Assembly (NCBI GenBank): GCA_039619475.1
Contig: CM077115.1
Coordinates: 64,300,864-64,364,863 of the forward strand
Direction: 5' to 3'
DNA from: Icerya purchasi
Taxonomy: Eukaryota > Arthropoda > Insecta > Hemiptera > Monophlebidae
DNA length: 64,000 nt
Position 1 is the stretch's first letter. Every line of letters starts with the position of its first letter. Of this stretch, positions 23,575-36,339 are shown piece after piece. Position numbers and translations under genes: made by a program. The notes beneath the pieces were generated by a model. That model saw only the letters and a list, made by a program, of their open reading frames with translations. It did not search any database and had not been told where the DNA came from.

Positions 23575-23965
23575 TGTTAAGGAATTGAATACGATTATTT
23601 CGAAATTAATAAATTAAGATGTTAAAGGTTTTATTCGTGGCTCGATGTTGAACAAACATTAGCGAAGCGAACGATTTAATAATAAAAAACAAGCGACGAG
23701 CCAATGCGAGCAACGACAACGTGCGGAAGCGAAAAACAACGAATACCGAAAATAGAGCAGTGAACACTACGGTCGGCAAAACAGACAAACACGTGGTTTC
23801 ACATGCCTGGAGACGGCACGGAACGAATAGGCAAAGGGTATCGACCTTGGCTGTCTTAGCCGATCAGCGGCGGTAACCAAAAAATGGCGGTTCGAAAATC
23901 GGGCGTTACACATGCATTAAAATTATATAACAAAATAAAACGAATTATTAGAAAATATCGTAACA
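23575..23965 (-). repeat. 5' LTR of BEL/Pao element
   Basis: 391 bp, same boundaries as the 3' LTR. It should hold the element's promoter in minus orientation; no clear TATA box was singled out. Confidence 0.95.
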
Positions 23966-24610
23966 TACCCTCCAAGGCTTGTTTGTTAGCTTTAAGACTC
24001 CGACAATTCCACTGGAATATGCTGAACTTGTGAATCATTTGGGAGAAGAGGTAAAATGAAATAAGCGCTCAGTTTGAGACCAGAGAATACGAAAGGAAAG
24101 ACGGCCGAAGCTACTGAAGCCTTAAAGAGTGAATTGAATAAAAGTGAATCGGAGTTGGTAGAGGAAAGGAGGAACATGCTGCATGGGCGAGTATAATAAG
24201 AGGAGTAATATGAAGTAACAATTTAAGGGACTACATAATGAGGATGAAAATTCGTTCATGATAGTTATCAACGTTGTTGTACTGTCTGCAGTAGTACTCA
24301 GCAATAGGTTAGGACAGATCCATGTATCGCCCACAGATTCGCTCCATAACGACCAAGATGGACTGTAGGACAGACCAAATGGACCATAAAAGGAGAATGG
24401 TTAGCCCGAACAATCATCTCTAGGTTTATTCTAATATGCAAGCAAACAGATTTCAGGCGAAAAGTTCCACAGATTAGAATGGAGTTAGAACATCTCACAG
24501 CAGCGCATTCGTAATAATGAGAAAACAAAAGGACGTACAAAGGAAATACAGGGAAGAAGTTAGCTAAACTGTAAATTATTGGATAGGAAGGAGGAAAGCG
24601 AAGCGACAAA
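23966..24610 (-). mobile_element. LINE-I remnant, 5' portion, split by BEL/Pao
   Basis: Minus strand from 24610: sequence similar to the inter-ORF zone of the full LINE-I (a CCTCCTATCC block, and TTCGGCCGTCTTTCCTTTCG matching the sequence just before ORF2). Then comes the start of the endonuclease, FSIFQWNCRSLKANKQALEG, broken at 23970 by the BEL/Pao element. The reading continues at 18790. Confidence 0.78.
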
Positions 24611-24849
24611 GTTAGAGGACGTAAACGAAAAGGTCATGCGTCAGTTTTTATGCAGAGAAGCCTTGTAGCTTTTATTCGAAGTGTTGAGGATGCAATGTAT
24701 ATATAATCGGTCTACTTTCAGCGGATAGCCTGTATTGGCTATCATGGAGACAGCACGCTAACCTATGCGTATTTTAAAAAAAAGATGATGCGGGGATATA
24801 CTCTCTGTTCTCGTTCGTTCTTTCATTTATTTTAACAGGTTTGTCAATG

Positions 24850-26000
24850 AGAACATTAACCGAAGAGCTGGAAAAAGAAGAAAAGAAGTTATGTTTTTAA
24901 ACACATTTAAAGACAGAGAATGAAATAATTCGAGGACAGGAATAATAGAAGTAAAATCAAATGAAAGGGATTATAAGAAGCACTTATATAGGAAACAGTA
25001 GGAATACTAAGTTTAAATAGAGTGGAAAAAGGGTGATGTTCATTCGAAAAGGCTGAATCATCGTCACAAAGAAAACGAATGGTGTGTAGTGAAGCAAACA
25101 GAATAGATGCAGAAGATGAAAAACGAGAAATTGATACAGGTACGATGTGTTTTAAACAGCGCGGATAGAAAGAAATATGGTCAGAATTAGAAAATAAAGA
25201 AGAGTTAAGCCAAGTCTAGAATGAGTATTGCAGGAAAAAGAGCAATACTGTGGATCGAAAACATGTTTAAAAATTGAATCCGCTAACGCAGTGCTGACAC
25301 TTAAATGCCCGAGAATCTACAGCAGATCGATCTCGATCCAGTGAAAGAAGAAAACGTCATGAATAAGAGACAGTGTATGAAAAGTATTACGTAATGAAAG
25401 AGGAGGAGACAAAGTAAATCGCAGAATAGTTTTTAAATCTGACTTCGTGAAAAACCAGAGCGAGGAGGAAACAAAGAGAACAAACGTGCGATGGCAGATT
25501 TCGCGTAAAAAATTGGGTGGGACGACAGAAATTTAAAAAAGGTTCGAGGCAGGGTAGAAGAAGACAGAACTAGCTCCATTCGGAATTTTGGAGCAGCTAG
25601 TGAAAATAATGTCGTATGCGGGACTTTAATGGATAATGCAGTTTTGGCAACGTGTTAGGGAACAGATTTAGAGTGAACCTGGAGGGGAGGAATGATCAAA
25701 CGTGTAATTTAGCTTATCACGATGCAAATATGTGGTGAAAATTAAAGTAGACAATCAGAGATACCATTCGTTAGCACTACGGAATAGTAGTTGAAGTTTG
25801 AATATTGCTAAAAGATGTGTCCGGTTGTAGATGGGATGAATTGTGGGAAAAAAAGGACGGTGGTTTGAGAGGAAGCGGATTTTTTTCAGACGCATAATTA
25901 CGCGAAACTGATGTGTGCCGTATTAATTCATTTCGAGTAATTTGAAAAGGAGATTCTTCAGTGTCCGGTTCAATTATCTCTGAGTCACGACTCCGAAACC
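24850..26000 (-). mobile_element. Collapsed LINE-I: ORF1 start joined to RNase H
   Basis: Very decayed minus-strand copy. Near 25790-25900 the translation PLKPPSFFSHNSSHLQPDTS matches the N-terminal part of LINE-I ORF1 (QPDTSISDI in the full copy). Directly afterwards (25600 downward) come RNase H blocks: FYAKSAIA (for FTAESIAI), SDLKTILRFTLSPPLSLRNT and EIDLL.ILGHLSVS. Then the C-terminal zone follows (DDSAFSNEHHPFSTLFKLSI at about 25030-25090). The middle (end of ORF1, endonuclease, RT) is gone. The homology is weak per block but collinear. Confidence 0.55.
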
Positions 26001-29000
26001 ACGTTTGCTCCTACTCCACTGCGGTGCTCATTTCGACGATTGATGGAAACAGATGAAGATAGAGGAATTTATTAATATGTACCAGGGAAAGAAATATAGT
26101 ATACCTCTAGTAGTGAGGCCAACTCTCCGACATTCCAGTATGTGACACAATGTTACACGGCCTGTTGTTAAACTGTTTCACTGAGTTTATCATCGCAAAT
26201 GACTGGATCCTTGTTGTTTTGTGAGTCGCAAGGAGTGATTGTGAAACGGACTTAAGCAGAACATTAGACAGTAAGGTTTCGACATACTGAGGCGTAAAAG
26301 AGTTACGTACATTATTTCGATCTGAAACGATACTAATTGCGCATCGTAATGTGTATGTTTCTATACTAATCTCGCTGGCACACGGAGCTCTAGAGCGATT
26401 TTCTTTAAGACGACGAAGGAATATTTTATCAGAATGCTTTTATTACCTGTATAAAATAAATCTCGAGTTCGTAGTTAGTTTTGCTAAGAATTAATTATGT
26501 GCGTATTAAAAAAGTAGCTGGAGTTGGAACTCGAAAGATATTCAAGAATAGTGTTCAGACAATTCTTAATTTTGGAACATATCGATCCGCGTATCCTCCA
26601 GTTAAATATAAAAGCTAAGAATTTCGTTGAAACAAACGTTGGAAGTAGTATGGGTTAACTGTGTTATTTCGATTTTCGGCTACCAGTCCATATTCAAGAA
26701 AGGATGTTTTCGGAGTTGAGAAAAAAGTGGAGGAGACGTTTGCTTATGTTTTTTTGTTTTTTTTTTAGTGTAATTTTGAATAGGGAAGTAGGTAGGTTGT
26801 AGTCTTTGGAGCGAAAAAAAAGAGATATCGACCATATGATTAAAGCCGTTTTCTAGGAAGTTTGGAAATTCGATTGCATAGATTGAAAGTAAGAAGAGTT
26901 CGGCCAAAGAAGTAAGATATTCGAGTATAAATGTATCTTTGGTACGTCGTGAAAATATCGCAGAGTTTGATATTTCAATTAGAAAATATTGTGAACGGAA
27001 AATTAACAGGCTCATATTGGCGGTGAAAATGATTTGACTATTTTTTGGTTCGGTTTTTTCAGTTGAGAATTTTCCTGTATAGGGGATAAGAGTGAGCACT
27101 GGTTTCAATTCTTTCGGTAAAGGACATGTGAACGTTATTCAATGCGAAATTGTTTCTTTTGAGCCGTATCGATTGAATCTTGTACAATATAAATTCGAAG
27201 AATGACAGAGAAACACAAAGACTGTTTAAAAGTGAAAAGTCCTCAGAGATGCCAACCACGAAGTTCTATTCTGGTGGATTTTATTTACTTAAATTGTTAT
27301 TTTTAGGTTTATTTGTTTGTGGTTATTATTAAATTATCCGATTGAATTTTAAACAATGTATTTTATATCCCTTTAAACCTTTCTGTACCGGTCGACCGCT
27401 GAAAAACACAGTAATTAACTACGAATATTACAACGGAATAGTTTACAAAATTAATTAAATTTAAAAATAAATTCTACGTATCACGGTTGTCGGCGGTGAT
27501 CATTCGTTGGTTGACGGTTTGTTGATCGGTTGGTACGACGAGATCGGATTAAATATTAATCGGCTTTACTAACTTCGATACTTGACGAATTTAATTTATT
27601 CTACTGCTAAGAATAACGAATACTTTAGTAGACCACGTTAGATCGCGACACAAATTTTATAACTTTGTCTTGATTACAAGACCACAATTGTTTTTCCTGA
27701 AATTGATGGTTAACTTCTGCTTGATCAGAGCAAAGCAGAGTAGTTAACTTCAGCGAAGGTAAAACACGACTCATTTTACATAAAAATATTTTTCCCGTTA
27801 TTTCTAAATTCTCGCGCCCTTCCGCCAGTGACTGCTGGAGCTGATCCTATCAGGTAGATACTTTTTTATAGCTGGACGGTGATTGGCTACCCCAGCCGAC
27901 AACAGAATTTCAAACGTGCACATAGTTACGCTCGCACAATTCATTCTAAATCATGTTTCATTTATATATTATGTTTGTATTATTTTATTTTTCTTTGAAT
28001 TGTATTTAAACCATGTAATGGACACATTACAAAAGATAACTTCCGGTAAACGAACAGAAAGGGTAGAAAATACATACGAAACGACATAAAAATCCGCAAA
28101 AAGCTAGTGTGATTGTTGTATATTGTGTTCCGCCTTCTTATTTTTCTAAAAAAAAGTCGAAGTAACTTTTCGGTTTATCGATAAGATTTTTTCTTTGAAA
28201 TCTCGATAAATTAGCTGCCTATTAATTAATATTTGTCGCGCGTGATATGAACATGTTCGTAAATTTTTATTCCTTCAATTAACAGCAACAGGTTATTTGA
28301 ACGAAATATCTCCGATTCACCTTCGCAGCCTTCAGTGAACGAAATCCTTCGCCATATTCGCCCCTTACGGCGGCCAGGCTGTTGTCCTTTTCTTTTCATT
28401 GACCCTTGCCTTCGTCAGTACCATCAGTTGGTCTCGATTAGAAACATCTGTCCTTTTCTTTATTTATTTCTAACTTTCCGTCTTGCCAGTTTTGTCTCTT
28501 ATCTTTTCATTTCTACTTTTCCTTTACATGTCCTTTCGTTTCTATTAAGAAGCACCTTCACTTTTTCATCTTCAAATCCGTCCAACCTGCTCTTTTCTTC
28601 TTTCATTTCCTTTTCTACTGGCCTTAATAAATTTTTCTTTTATCTTCCTTTCATTTAGTTGATTACTAATTTTCCTTTCGGTTACTGCGTCCAGAGCCGT
28701 TCGCTGGCAAAGGAAAAAAAAGAAGCATAACACACGTACATAAATATTTTCTGAATTTTGTAAATGCTTCTTTCTGAAGTGCAGCATTTGGTAAAGAAAC
28801 GAAAAAATTTGGAACCAACGATAGAAAAAATACAAAGCGGAAAATAAAAAGAAAAAATTACCATCAAAACCATTCAATTCTAGACTAGTCGTATTTGATC
28901 TAATCTTTTTTCGAAATTTTCAATTGTAGGCAAAAATTAAAAAAAGAGATATCGAGAAAGTATAATTATACGAAACATCGTTTACGGCAGTCTCATAAAA

Positions 29001-31139
29001 GGTTTCACAATATTTTAAAAAGTGTAATCAAATTGATAAATCCACTAACAAACGTTAAGACAAACCCGTTAAAATATTCTAATGAACATCGAATTAACTT
29101 AAAAAAATTTTAAACTTGTGAACACCGCAGGAAGAAAAATTATATGAACCAATTTTAAGAAGTCACCGTAATTACATGTGATTTATCAACTCCCTTAACG
29201 CGACAAAAAAACCGAATTACTTGAATAATCATTACATTTCCCATATAAGTATTTTTTAATACTCAGTTTGTTATGTATTTAAAGTTTATTATTATTACGA
29301 GTTCACAAATTCCTTCCAAGACAAAAATCGTTATACAGTCATGATGAAAGTACTCACTTCAGAAATGACGGAACCGCATAATTATATTTTAACGGATTTA
29401 GCCGAAAAATAATGCGCATCTGTATTAAATTACGCTATATGGTGTGTTTAGGATATGTATTGTAATTAATACGGGGTCTATAATAGAAGTAGGTTAAATA
29501 ATTTAATAGTAGCGTGAATACCGCAACTTAATCATATTGCGATAATGCTATTATTTTATCAGTTCGTTATATTTATGAATAAAAATTAAGAATTTATATA
29601 TATATACATACACATATACATATATATATATATATATGTATGTATATTATTTTTTTAAACTGGAATTAATGCTTTATTTTTTAAAAAAAAGGACATGTAT
29701 CCAAGAAAGGAAAAGCAGCACAGATTTCAAACAATTATATTCAGTAATGTCTGAATCCAAATATAAGGGAATTATAATCTGTCATATAACTGAACAGCCC
29801 AAACGGTAGCTTTAATCGCATCAAAAAAGATAAAATAGAACAAAAAAATCACAGAAAACAAAAAAAAAATTATTATTGCGTGGCAATTATTTTTAATGTC
29901 AAACTCTTGAAAATATAATAGGCATTGAGCATTTGAATAAACATGCGGAAATCGAAAAACATTAACAAGAGCGACTGTAATGCGACGAAATTTGTGCCTA
30001 CCTACTGAACACGCGTATATAACTGATATATATATATATTAATGTAGATACGCATGGGCATTTAGCGGTGGAATGAGAGTCTACCGGTAGGATAGAACAG
30101 ATATTTACCTACAATACCCTCGAGATGTTAAAGTCATTAATCATTATTTTGCCGAAAATGGGTTTGGCCGCGATTTCTGATCACCATTTCGAAATATCAA
30201 AGCGATGTTGTTGTTCGGTAAATTCAATGAGTACACACACACACATGCACTTTCTTCTAGTAGTATGCGTGTATGAATTACAAATTTTACATAAAATACT
30301 GTCCTGTTATCCCCAGGTGAAAAGTCGGTGAAGGGCCGACATTCTCATCTAGTGCATCCAACGAAAGAGAACGATTAAATTCTCCAGCGCTGTGTCTAGC
30401 TGGAACAGTTAACAAGGAAATGAGGAGCTTCATTGTAGCCCAAATTGAATTACTTTTATTTCGACTAATAAGCAAACTAGTATATCATACCATGTGTAAA
30501 CGTCCCGTTTGTATGGGTCGTTTAGAGACCCATTTTAAAAAACGAATTAAAATTAAACTTTAATCTGACAAACGGAAAAATCCCGAACGGAATAAACGAT
30601 CTTTTTATTATTATTATGCCGTTATTTTTTTTAAAAACGCAAAAAAAAGAGCAACAAAAAGAACTAGGAAACTTTCTCCCTGATACTCCCAACACTCTTG
30701 ACTGTTGTTTATAACATAGAAATTATAATTCGAATTGTATCATAATGCAGTAGAGGTACTTGTTTAAAATAAAATAAAAATAGATTTTGCTCCGTATTCG
30801 CGATAAATGAAATAAACTCCAAATATAGCCGGAAATAAATTAAAATTGAGAATTTATAAGCATAACGAATACCGGAAAAAGTTTTTGATAAATAATAAAA
30901 ATAAAAATCCAGCCAATTATTTTTGGTCGTTTAGCCAAATTACATTGTTCAAAATTGAAATCGTTATACAAGAAAAATTTCAATTTTTTTTTTATGTAAT
31001 AAAGACAAATGAGAGATATTTGTGACAAATGTGCAGCAGAACAGCTACGGCTGTCTAAGGGTGCCTGGGCATCCATTTAATTGTGATGGGGACCCCCCAG
31101 CGAAGGCTAACGTTTTAATTTAACATCTACTGACTGCGT
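26001..31139. other. Long AT-rich stretch without recognised genes
   Basis: Nothing is firmly identified in 5.1 kb. Open frames at 26680-27108 (142 codons, minus) and 28335-28658 (107 codons, plus, pyrimidine-rich) show no motif. A TA-rich microsatellite lies at 29597-29648 and a smaller one at 30024-30040. The block 30300-30480 is less AT-rich and more complex than its surroundings. A run of T at 26752-26766 may be an old retroposon tail. Confidence 0.45.
29597..29648. repeat. (TA)n-rich microsatellite
   Basis: TA and CATA units seen directly. Confidence 0.85.
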
Positions 31140-31752
31140 AGATTATCGTAAGGAATTGAGGGTAATGAGTTAGTTGACTCATTCGCTCAATTATTTTTCT
31201 CTTCCGGGAAGGTTTCTTCCTGTTTTCTCTTCTTCCAATATTACCCTTCTGTCTGCAGCTGCACATTCCAAACTATGGTTTAACTCTTAGGTTCCTCAAA
31301 CCCGGATTTCTTTTTCTTGTCTATTCAACCTTCCCTTTCTCGCATTCCCTGGTTTCTAGACTTTCCTTCCATGAGTCGCTCCAACCTCTCTGCGATTTGC
31401 CGCCTGCGCTTTAGACACAGTTTGCTTCCTTCCTCGCTTTTCCGTTACTTTCTTGTGCCGTCTCTTTTTTGTCCATTGCACCCCTCCAATATCCAATTTG
31501 TGTGTGATCCCGATCACGTAATGTTCGGGTGTTAATTTCTTGTAACCGATCAAGCTGGTTTCTGCTTCTCCCTTTTACAAATTGGTATTCCCACTCCATA
31601 CAGTGCTTCGTTTATTCTCTCCTTTCCATCTTCTTCTATTGTCCAAGCTCTTGATTCTTTTTTGTCGGCTATCTCTGATCGTGTAAAGATCTGAGTCTCT
31701 TGCGTCCTTTTTCCTTTGTTCTTGGGCCAATATTCTTGTAGAACCTAAAAGA
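31140..31752 (+). mobile_element. LINE-I fragment with A-rich tail
   Basis: Plus-strand relative of the fragment at 5163-6055, sharing most bases with its reverse complement from the RNase H end (GAGTTAGTTGACTCATTCGC) through the C-terminal domain (CDPDHVMFGC, 31317-31535) to the 3' UTR (TGAGTCTCTTGCGTCC). Its tail is GAAAA-rich (31749-31790). It is 5'-truncated at about 31140. The shared truncation zone suggests one sub-family. Confidence 0.85.
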
Positions 31753-32477
31753 AAAAAAAAAAAGAAAAAAAAAAAGAAAAAAAAAGAAACTATATTTAGG
31801 TACAGTTTAGCACAAAATCTAATGTAAATTTAACAGTTACATAAATTCATGAAACTTCAAAACTGCCGTCACATTTGTAGCTTTGGAAAAATTGTTGTTC
31901 TTTTTTTTTTTTTTTAGTTACCGATAAATATCCTAGCAGGCACTCACAATGTTAGGTTGTTGTACTCCTACAAATGTGAGTAATCCATGATGCACTAAAC
32001 GTGGTATGACAATAACTGGTACAAAATCCGTGCATTACTATGTATTACGTCATTTTTTTGGCTCTTCAATCAGGAACATTTACTTAAACTGACTAACAGA
32101 AAAAGGAGTCAGTTTAATCTGACTGGATATTGTTAGTAAGAATTATCCGTGAAGCGACCCAAATATTCATTTTTGTAGCAAAGTAGTATTTTATTGCTCA
32201 AATAGATTAGATATAAAGTACATTAATCATCAAATAAATGCGATAAATGGACAATTTCAATGATAAAGAGGGGTCATATTGCACTATGGTTCTCTTTTGC
32301 CAGGAGTGATCCGTTCCGCTACATCTATTCTAAGCGCCTTTGGAGCATGATGAATGGTTTCCGATGATCGCTCGTGAATCAATTACTTTTACAGGAATAA
32401 TAAGTAAAGTAAAATTTCCTGAAAATATACCTTTGTAATGTTATATAGTGTAATGTATATGTGCTTTAAATTTTTTA
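31753..32477. other. Unassigned AT-rich DNA
   Basis: Contains the A-rich tail of the preceding LINE (to 31790) and a T run at 31901-31915. The sequence GAAGCGACCCAAATATT near 32152 resembles the 3' UTR end of the LINE at 50650-51085, a possible tail scrap. No gene seen. Confidence 0.4.
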
Positions 32478-33074
32478 TAACCATGCTCTGCTACTAATTT
32501 ATGTTTTTATAACGCATATACATTACATAATTTGACACCTGGCACACATTCGTTGCCAAACGATTAATTAAAACAATATATCTACATTAACCTAACAGTG
32601 AATAAATAAAAGAAATATAATAAAATAACCGAAAATGTATTTTTCTATTTTATAAAATTTATGATTACCTTATCATATTAATATATTATGTTTTGCCCTG
32701 CCCGCCATTAATTAAATTTTAAATTCCTTCGAAACATTCTCGGTACATCCAACCACACTTTATGTGTTTTAGTTACACATAATTTTCATTACTTTTACAA
32801 AAAACAAAATATTATTAAATTCAGCACAATTCATATTCAACAACTTCTTCATTAAACGTTTTTCCAAAATTCAATTCCCTTCTACTTCTAAAACCACATT
32901 TTCGATCATCATTGTCTCAGAGGAAACAATGATGATCATGTGATTGGCATAGACTAATTATTTATTTTATATATATATATATATTTATATATATACTATC
33001 AAATTTTTATTTTCATTATAAAAAATTTATTAAAAATTTCTATTACTCTTGTGGCAAGTATCTGCCTCGCTACA
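32478..33074 (-). repeat. 3' LTR of orphan-ORF element
   Basis: 597 bp, aligning over its length with 36340-36993. The length difference is mostly in the TA-rich part. Confidence 0.88.
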
Positions 33075-33087
33075 TCCCCCTCCCCTT
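33075..33087 (-). other. Polypurine tract of orphan-ORF element
   Basis: 13 purines on the minus strand immediately before the TGTAGCGAGG start of the 3' LTR. Confidence 0.8.
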
Positions 33088-33307
33088 GGATCATGTCTTA
33101 CAATTATAATTTGGGCATGATCCAAGACTACTTAATTAATAGCGTGCTAGGGACCATAAAAAAAAATATTTTACAATTATATTTTACATTCATATAAAAG
33201 ATTTGAATACCCTGTTAATACATAAAGTGCACCTAAAATTATATCTACAGACAAATACCTTACAATTAAAAATATGATGTTATAATTATTATTGTTAAAT
33301 TTAATTT

Positions 33308-34474
33308 CTAACGAAACCTGTTTTTCCACTCATCTAGTCTTCTTAGTGCAGGCCAATAGGATCGGTACATTTGCAACTGATACTGTGGAATACTGTTGAG
33401 TTACAGTGTACGCATATGTAGGTTGTAAGTCATTGATGCTTATTCATATCTTTGCACAGAGTATTCTTGGGGCATAGTGATGTAATCAGTGTACATATTG
33501 CACAGACTAGCTATGATGATGTCCCTTTCATTCTTTGGGACCAATCAACGCTTTAACATGCACCTTGGTCTTTGTCTGGACATTGTGATAACTTCACCTG
33601 GCATACAGGCTATAGCGTTCGGTCCAATTCTAGTTAGCGGAATAGGAACTATTGTTGGTTGCCATTGAAACGGAAATTTCATCTCACCAGTTTTCAGTAA
33701 GATCGGTTTGATTCCGTGACAAGATATTTGTTCAACTGATGGTGGGGGCAAGGCGTTAGTAAGCACGTTCCAGAGTGGATTATTATGCATTGTTTCATTC
33801 TGCTTGAAGGAAAATGGGCGAGGCCCATCTGTGGTTCCTGCTGCAAGGCTATGATCTATTGCTGGAATACAACCATGAACAGTTGATTTCTTTTTAGTCA
33901 CCGGATCAATATATTCAGCTTTTGTCGAAGGTATATGCATGAACTGATCAACAGACAAAATTTTACTTTTCACTTCTACAGAATCGTCTGATTTCCAAAG
34001 CTCCTTTGCATTTTTCTCCAATTCTTCGCCTATAATTGGAGTGCTTCCAAACATATTCTTTCCAGGACTAGGTGATATGCAAAATTCCTGTTCGGCGCAT
34101 TTGCTAGTATGCATGCCATACAGTTTACTGGATATTTCGCATCGAGGTTCAGCAATATTATGTGATATATCACCCAAGTCTGAGAAAGTAAATGTTGCTA
34201 CAATCGGATCCTTTCCAATTAAACTGCCTTTTGAATTCATTTTCTGTCTGGGGCTGGTGGTTCCGGCTGTACACAATCCCTCTTTCTTTGTTACTTCTTC
34301 ATCGTTTGGTAGTTTTTCTTTTGTCCGTTCCATTAATATCGTAGTAAGTCGTAAAGCCTGCTCAGTGAGGTTTCCAACCATCTCTTTTAACTGTTGCATT
34401 TCGTTTCGTTCCTCATCGAAATCTTTTGAATCTGACTCCTTTGGTTTTTTACTTGTGGTCATCCGTGTTTCCAT
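33308..34474 (-). pseudogene. Orphan ORF of the LTR element, function unknown
   Basis: From the ATG at 34474 the frame is open to a TGA at 33545-33547. The same frame then continues through two TAA codons to a TAG at 33308-33310, about 389 codons in all. The readable end, LQMYRSYWPALRRLDEWKNR, looks like real protein, so the internal stops are probably decay. Features: a Lys/Glu-rich N-terminal 25 residues, a likely amphipathic coiled coil (NEMQQLKEMVGNLTEQALRL), a polar middle, and a Pro-rich part (NALPPPSVEQISCHGIKP, FPFQWQPTIVPIPLTRIGPN). There is no CCHC knuckle, protease motif or membrane segment. Position and coiled coil are compatible with a Gag-like protein; this is inference only. 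I do not recognise the family. Confidence 0.6.
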
Positions 34475-34504
34475 GATTGACAAATCTTTACTATTAATGC
34501 ACTA

Positions 34505-36339
34505 ATTAAATTTTATATTATTTTTTATTGAGGAGTGTGGTTGGATGTATGTTGGATATTCCAAGGAAGAAAAATTTCAAATAACAACAAAAATCTTTAA
34601 ATAAGGAGAGTTTCCCTCCCCATATGGATAATTTTCAAATATAGGACATATTTATCCGTGATTGACAAGGCAAAACACAAATTATGGTAAACTATAACAT
34701 TTAGAATAAAACTATATATATATATAATGCATGCATGTATATAGGGAGAGCATATTAAATTTTATTTTGGTGCATTTTGTTTTTACATTATTTATATACA
34801 AAAAAAATAATAAATAAAACAAAATTAAAACATAATAAAATAAAAAAAAACTTCCGATAAGACTTCCTATGTATGGTAAAGTTACTGTTACTTTTAAAAG
34901 AACTCTTAAAATGTATGTGTAAATTTTTTAATTCTAACGTTGTTGCCAAAAAAAATAATTCTAAATTTCTTTTGAATAAATCCGATAATATAATTTTATT
35001 TACAATAGTTTTAATACAGTTTAGATTCAAGTCTATTAATAATCAAACCATATCTAGTTTATATGCTAGACGCTTTACTTGTTTTTATATTTATCAATAA
35101 ACACAAATAGAAACAAAGAATTTATAGTTCATCCTGTTAGTTTCCTTTATGCGAGTATTTTCAGTTTCGTATGATTTAATGTAAGTTGTCATACAAATTA
35201 ATAAAAAAAAATTAAATCTAAATAAGTAACTGATGTTACGAAACATTTTTCAATAAATAATTTAAAAAATTTACATTTCGAATTAAAGTATAACCCCATC
35301 GGACGAACCAGTGTAAAGAACTAGACGGAGGAAAATGAACTAACGTAATCTTTATCGGAATATATATATATATAGTTTTACATCTATGATTTATAATGCT
35401 AGATCTATTTAATAGTTGCGTTTACACTAAAATCTCTAAAAATAAAGTACCGTTTAACATCGATGTTTTTTTGTTGACAATGTATATTTTACATTTTCAA
35501 ATTTCGAAATAATTCCAATATCATATCAATAATACTTATAATCAATTTCGGTATTTAAATTTTGAAACATTCGATTAATGTAGTAAAATTATAAACACTA
35601 TATTACAACGAATTAAAAGAAAGAAAGAAAGAATATATTTATGCAAATTACGATGCAACATAACGTTAGCAGTGCAAGTTGAACTAGCGCATCGACGAAT
35701 TGTCTTACCGCACGATACAACATATAAAAAACGATTATAGGTTATTACAATTAAAAATTTAGCAATAGTGTCATTGTAGGAAAAAATTTAAAAAAACCTA
35801 CGACAACGAATTAAGTTTGTTTAGATGTTATCGTTTATGTAACATATAATATAATTTCATTTTACAATGTGAAATGAAAATTACGTCTAAAACAAAAGAT
35901 TTTTATAAAATAGATTGATCGAATATTTTATAAATATCAAAATTCAGTAAAAACAAAAAAAAATAAAATGTTTTTAAATATTTGTTACTGTTGCATTAAT
36001 AACAATTAACGCCAGAAAACGTAACTATATAGGCTTTTAAATTGGTAGATGTAGCACATTAAATTCAATTATGATCAAATCTTTTTTCTACAAGACAAAA
36101 ATATGATACATCATCGTGTAATTAATAACTAAAAACCGAATATATACAAATTAATTTAAAGAAATTAAATGCACAGCATCAAGTCGCGTATAGATCGATA
36201 ATTAAGTTTCGTAAAATTTTATTTCAAAAAAAAATTATCCAATCGAATTATATTTACATCGTTAACATTTAAATAAAATTTATATATTTATATTTGTTCG
36301 TATATATGTCCGTGGATGTTTAATGAAATAAAACGATCG
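34505..36339. other. Non-coding interior of the LTR element
   Basis: 1.8 kb of strongly AT-rich DNA between the orphan ORF and the 5' LTR. Neither strand shows RT, integrase or protease motifs, and no open frame exceeds about 80 codons. It may be a long leader or a decayed gag-pol beyond recognition by eye. Confidence 0.5.

Larger units (their letters stand above)
18795..23965 (-). mobile_element. BEL/Pao LTR retrotransposon lacking integrase core
   Basis: A 5171-bp element in minus orientation with 391-bp LTRs that begin TGTT and end AACA and differ at about 6 positions. It is flanked by TACCC on both sides (18790-18794 and 23966-23970), a 5-bp duplication as usual for BEL/Pao. Order from the 5' LTR: PBS, gag (DUF1759-like plus CCHC knuckles), aspartic protease, Pao-type RT, RNase H, a stump of integrase, a DUF5641-like tail, polypurine tract, 3' LTR. 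Autonomous BEL/Pao elements are usually longer and carry integrase between RNase H and the tail; that part is missing. Gag and pol contain frameshifts and a nonsense codon, so the copy is dead, although its LTR similarity indicates a fairly recent insertion. Confidence 0.93.

Noticed and set aside
26680..27108. 142-codon minus-strand open frame
   Set aside because: No motif, AT-driven composition rich in Phe/Ile/Lys, no splice or promoter support; not reported as a gene.
28335..28877. Overlapping open frames on both strands
   Set aside because: Plus strand is a pyrimidine-rich tract; both frames are explained by composition and show no motif.
34041..34505. 154-codon plus-strand open frame
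   Set aside because: Antisense to the better supported orphan ORF of the LTR element; Ser/Phe-rich as expected for a shadow.
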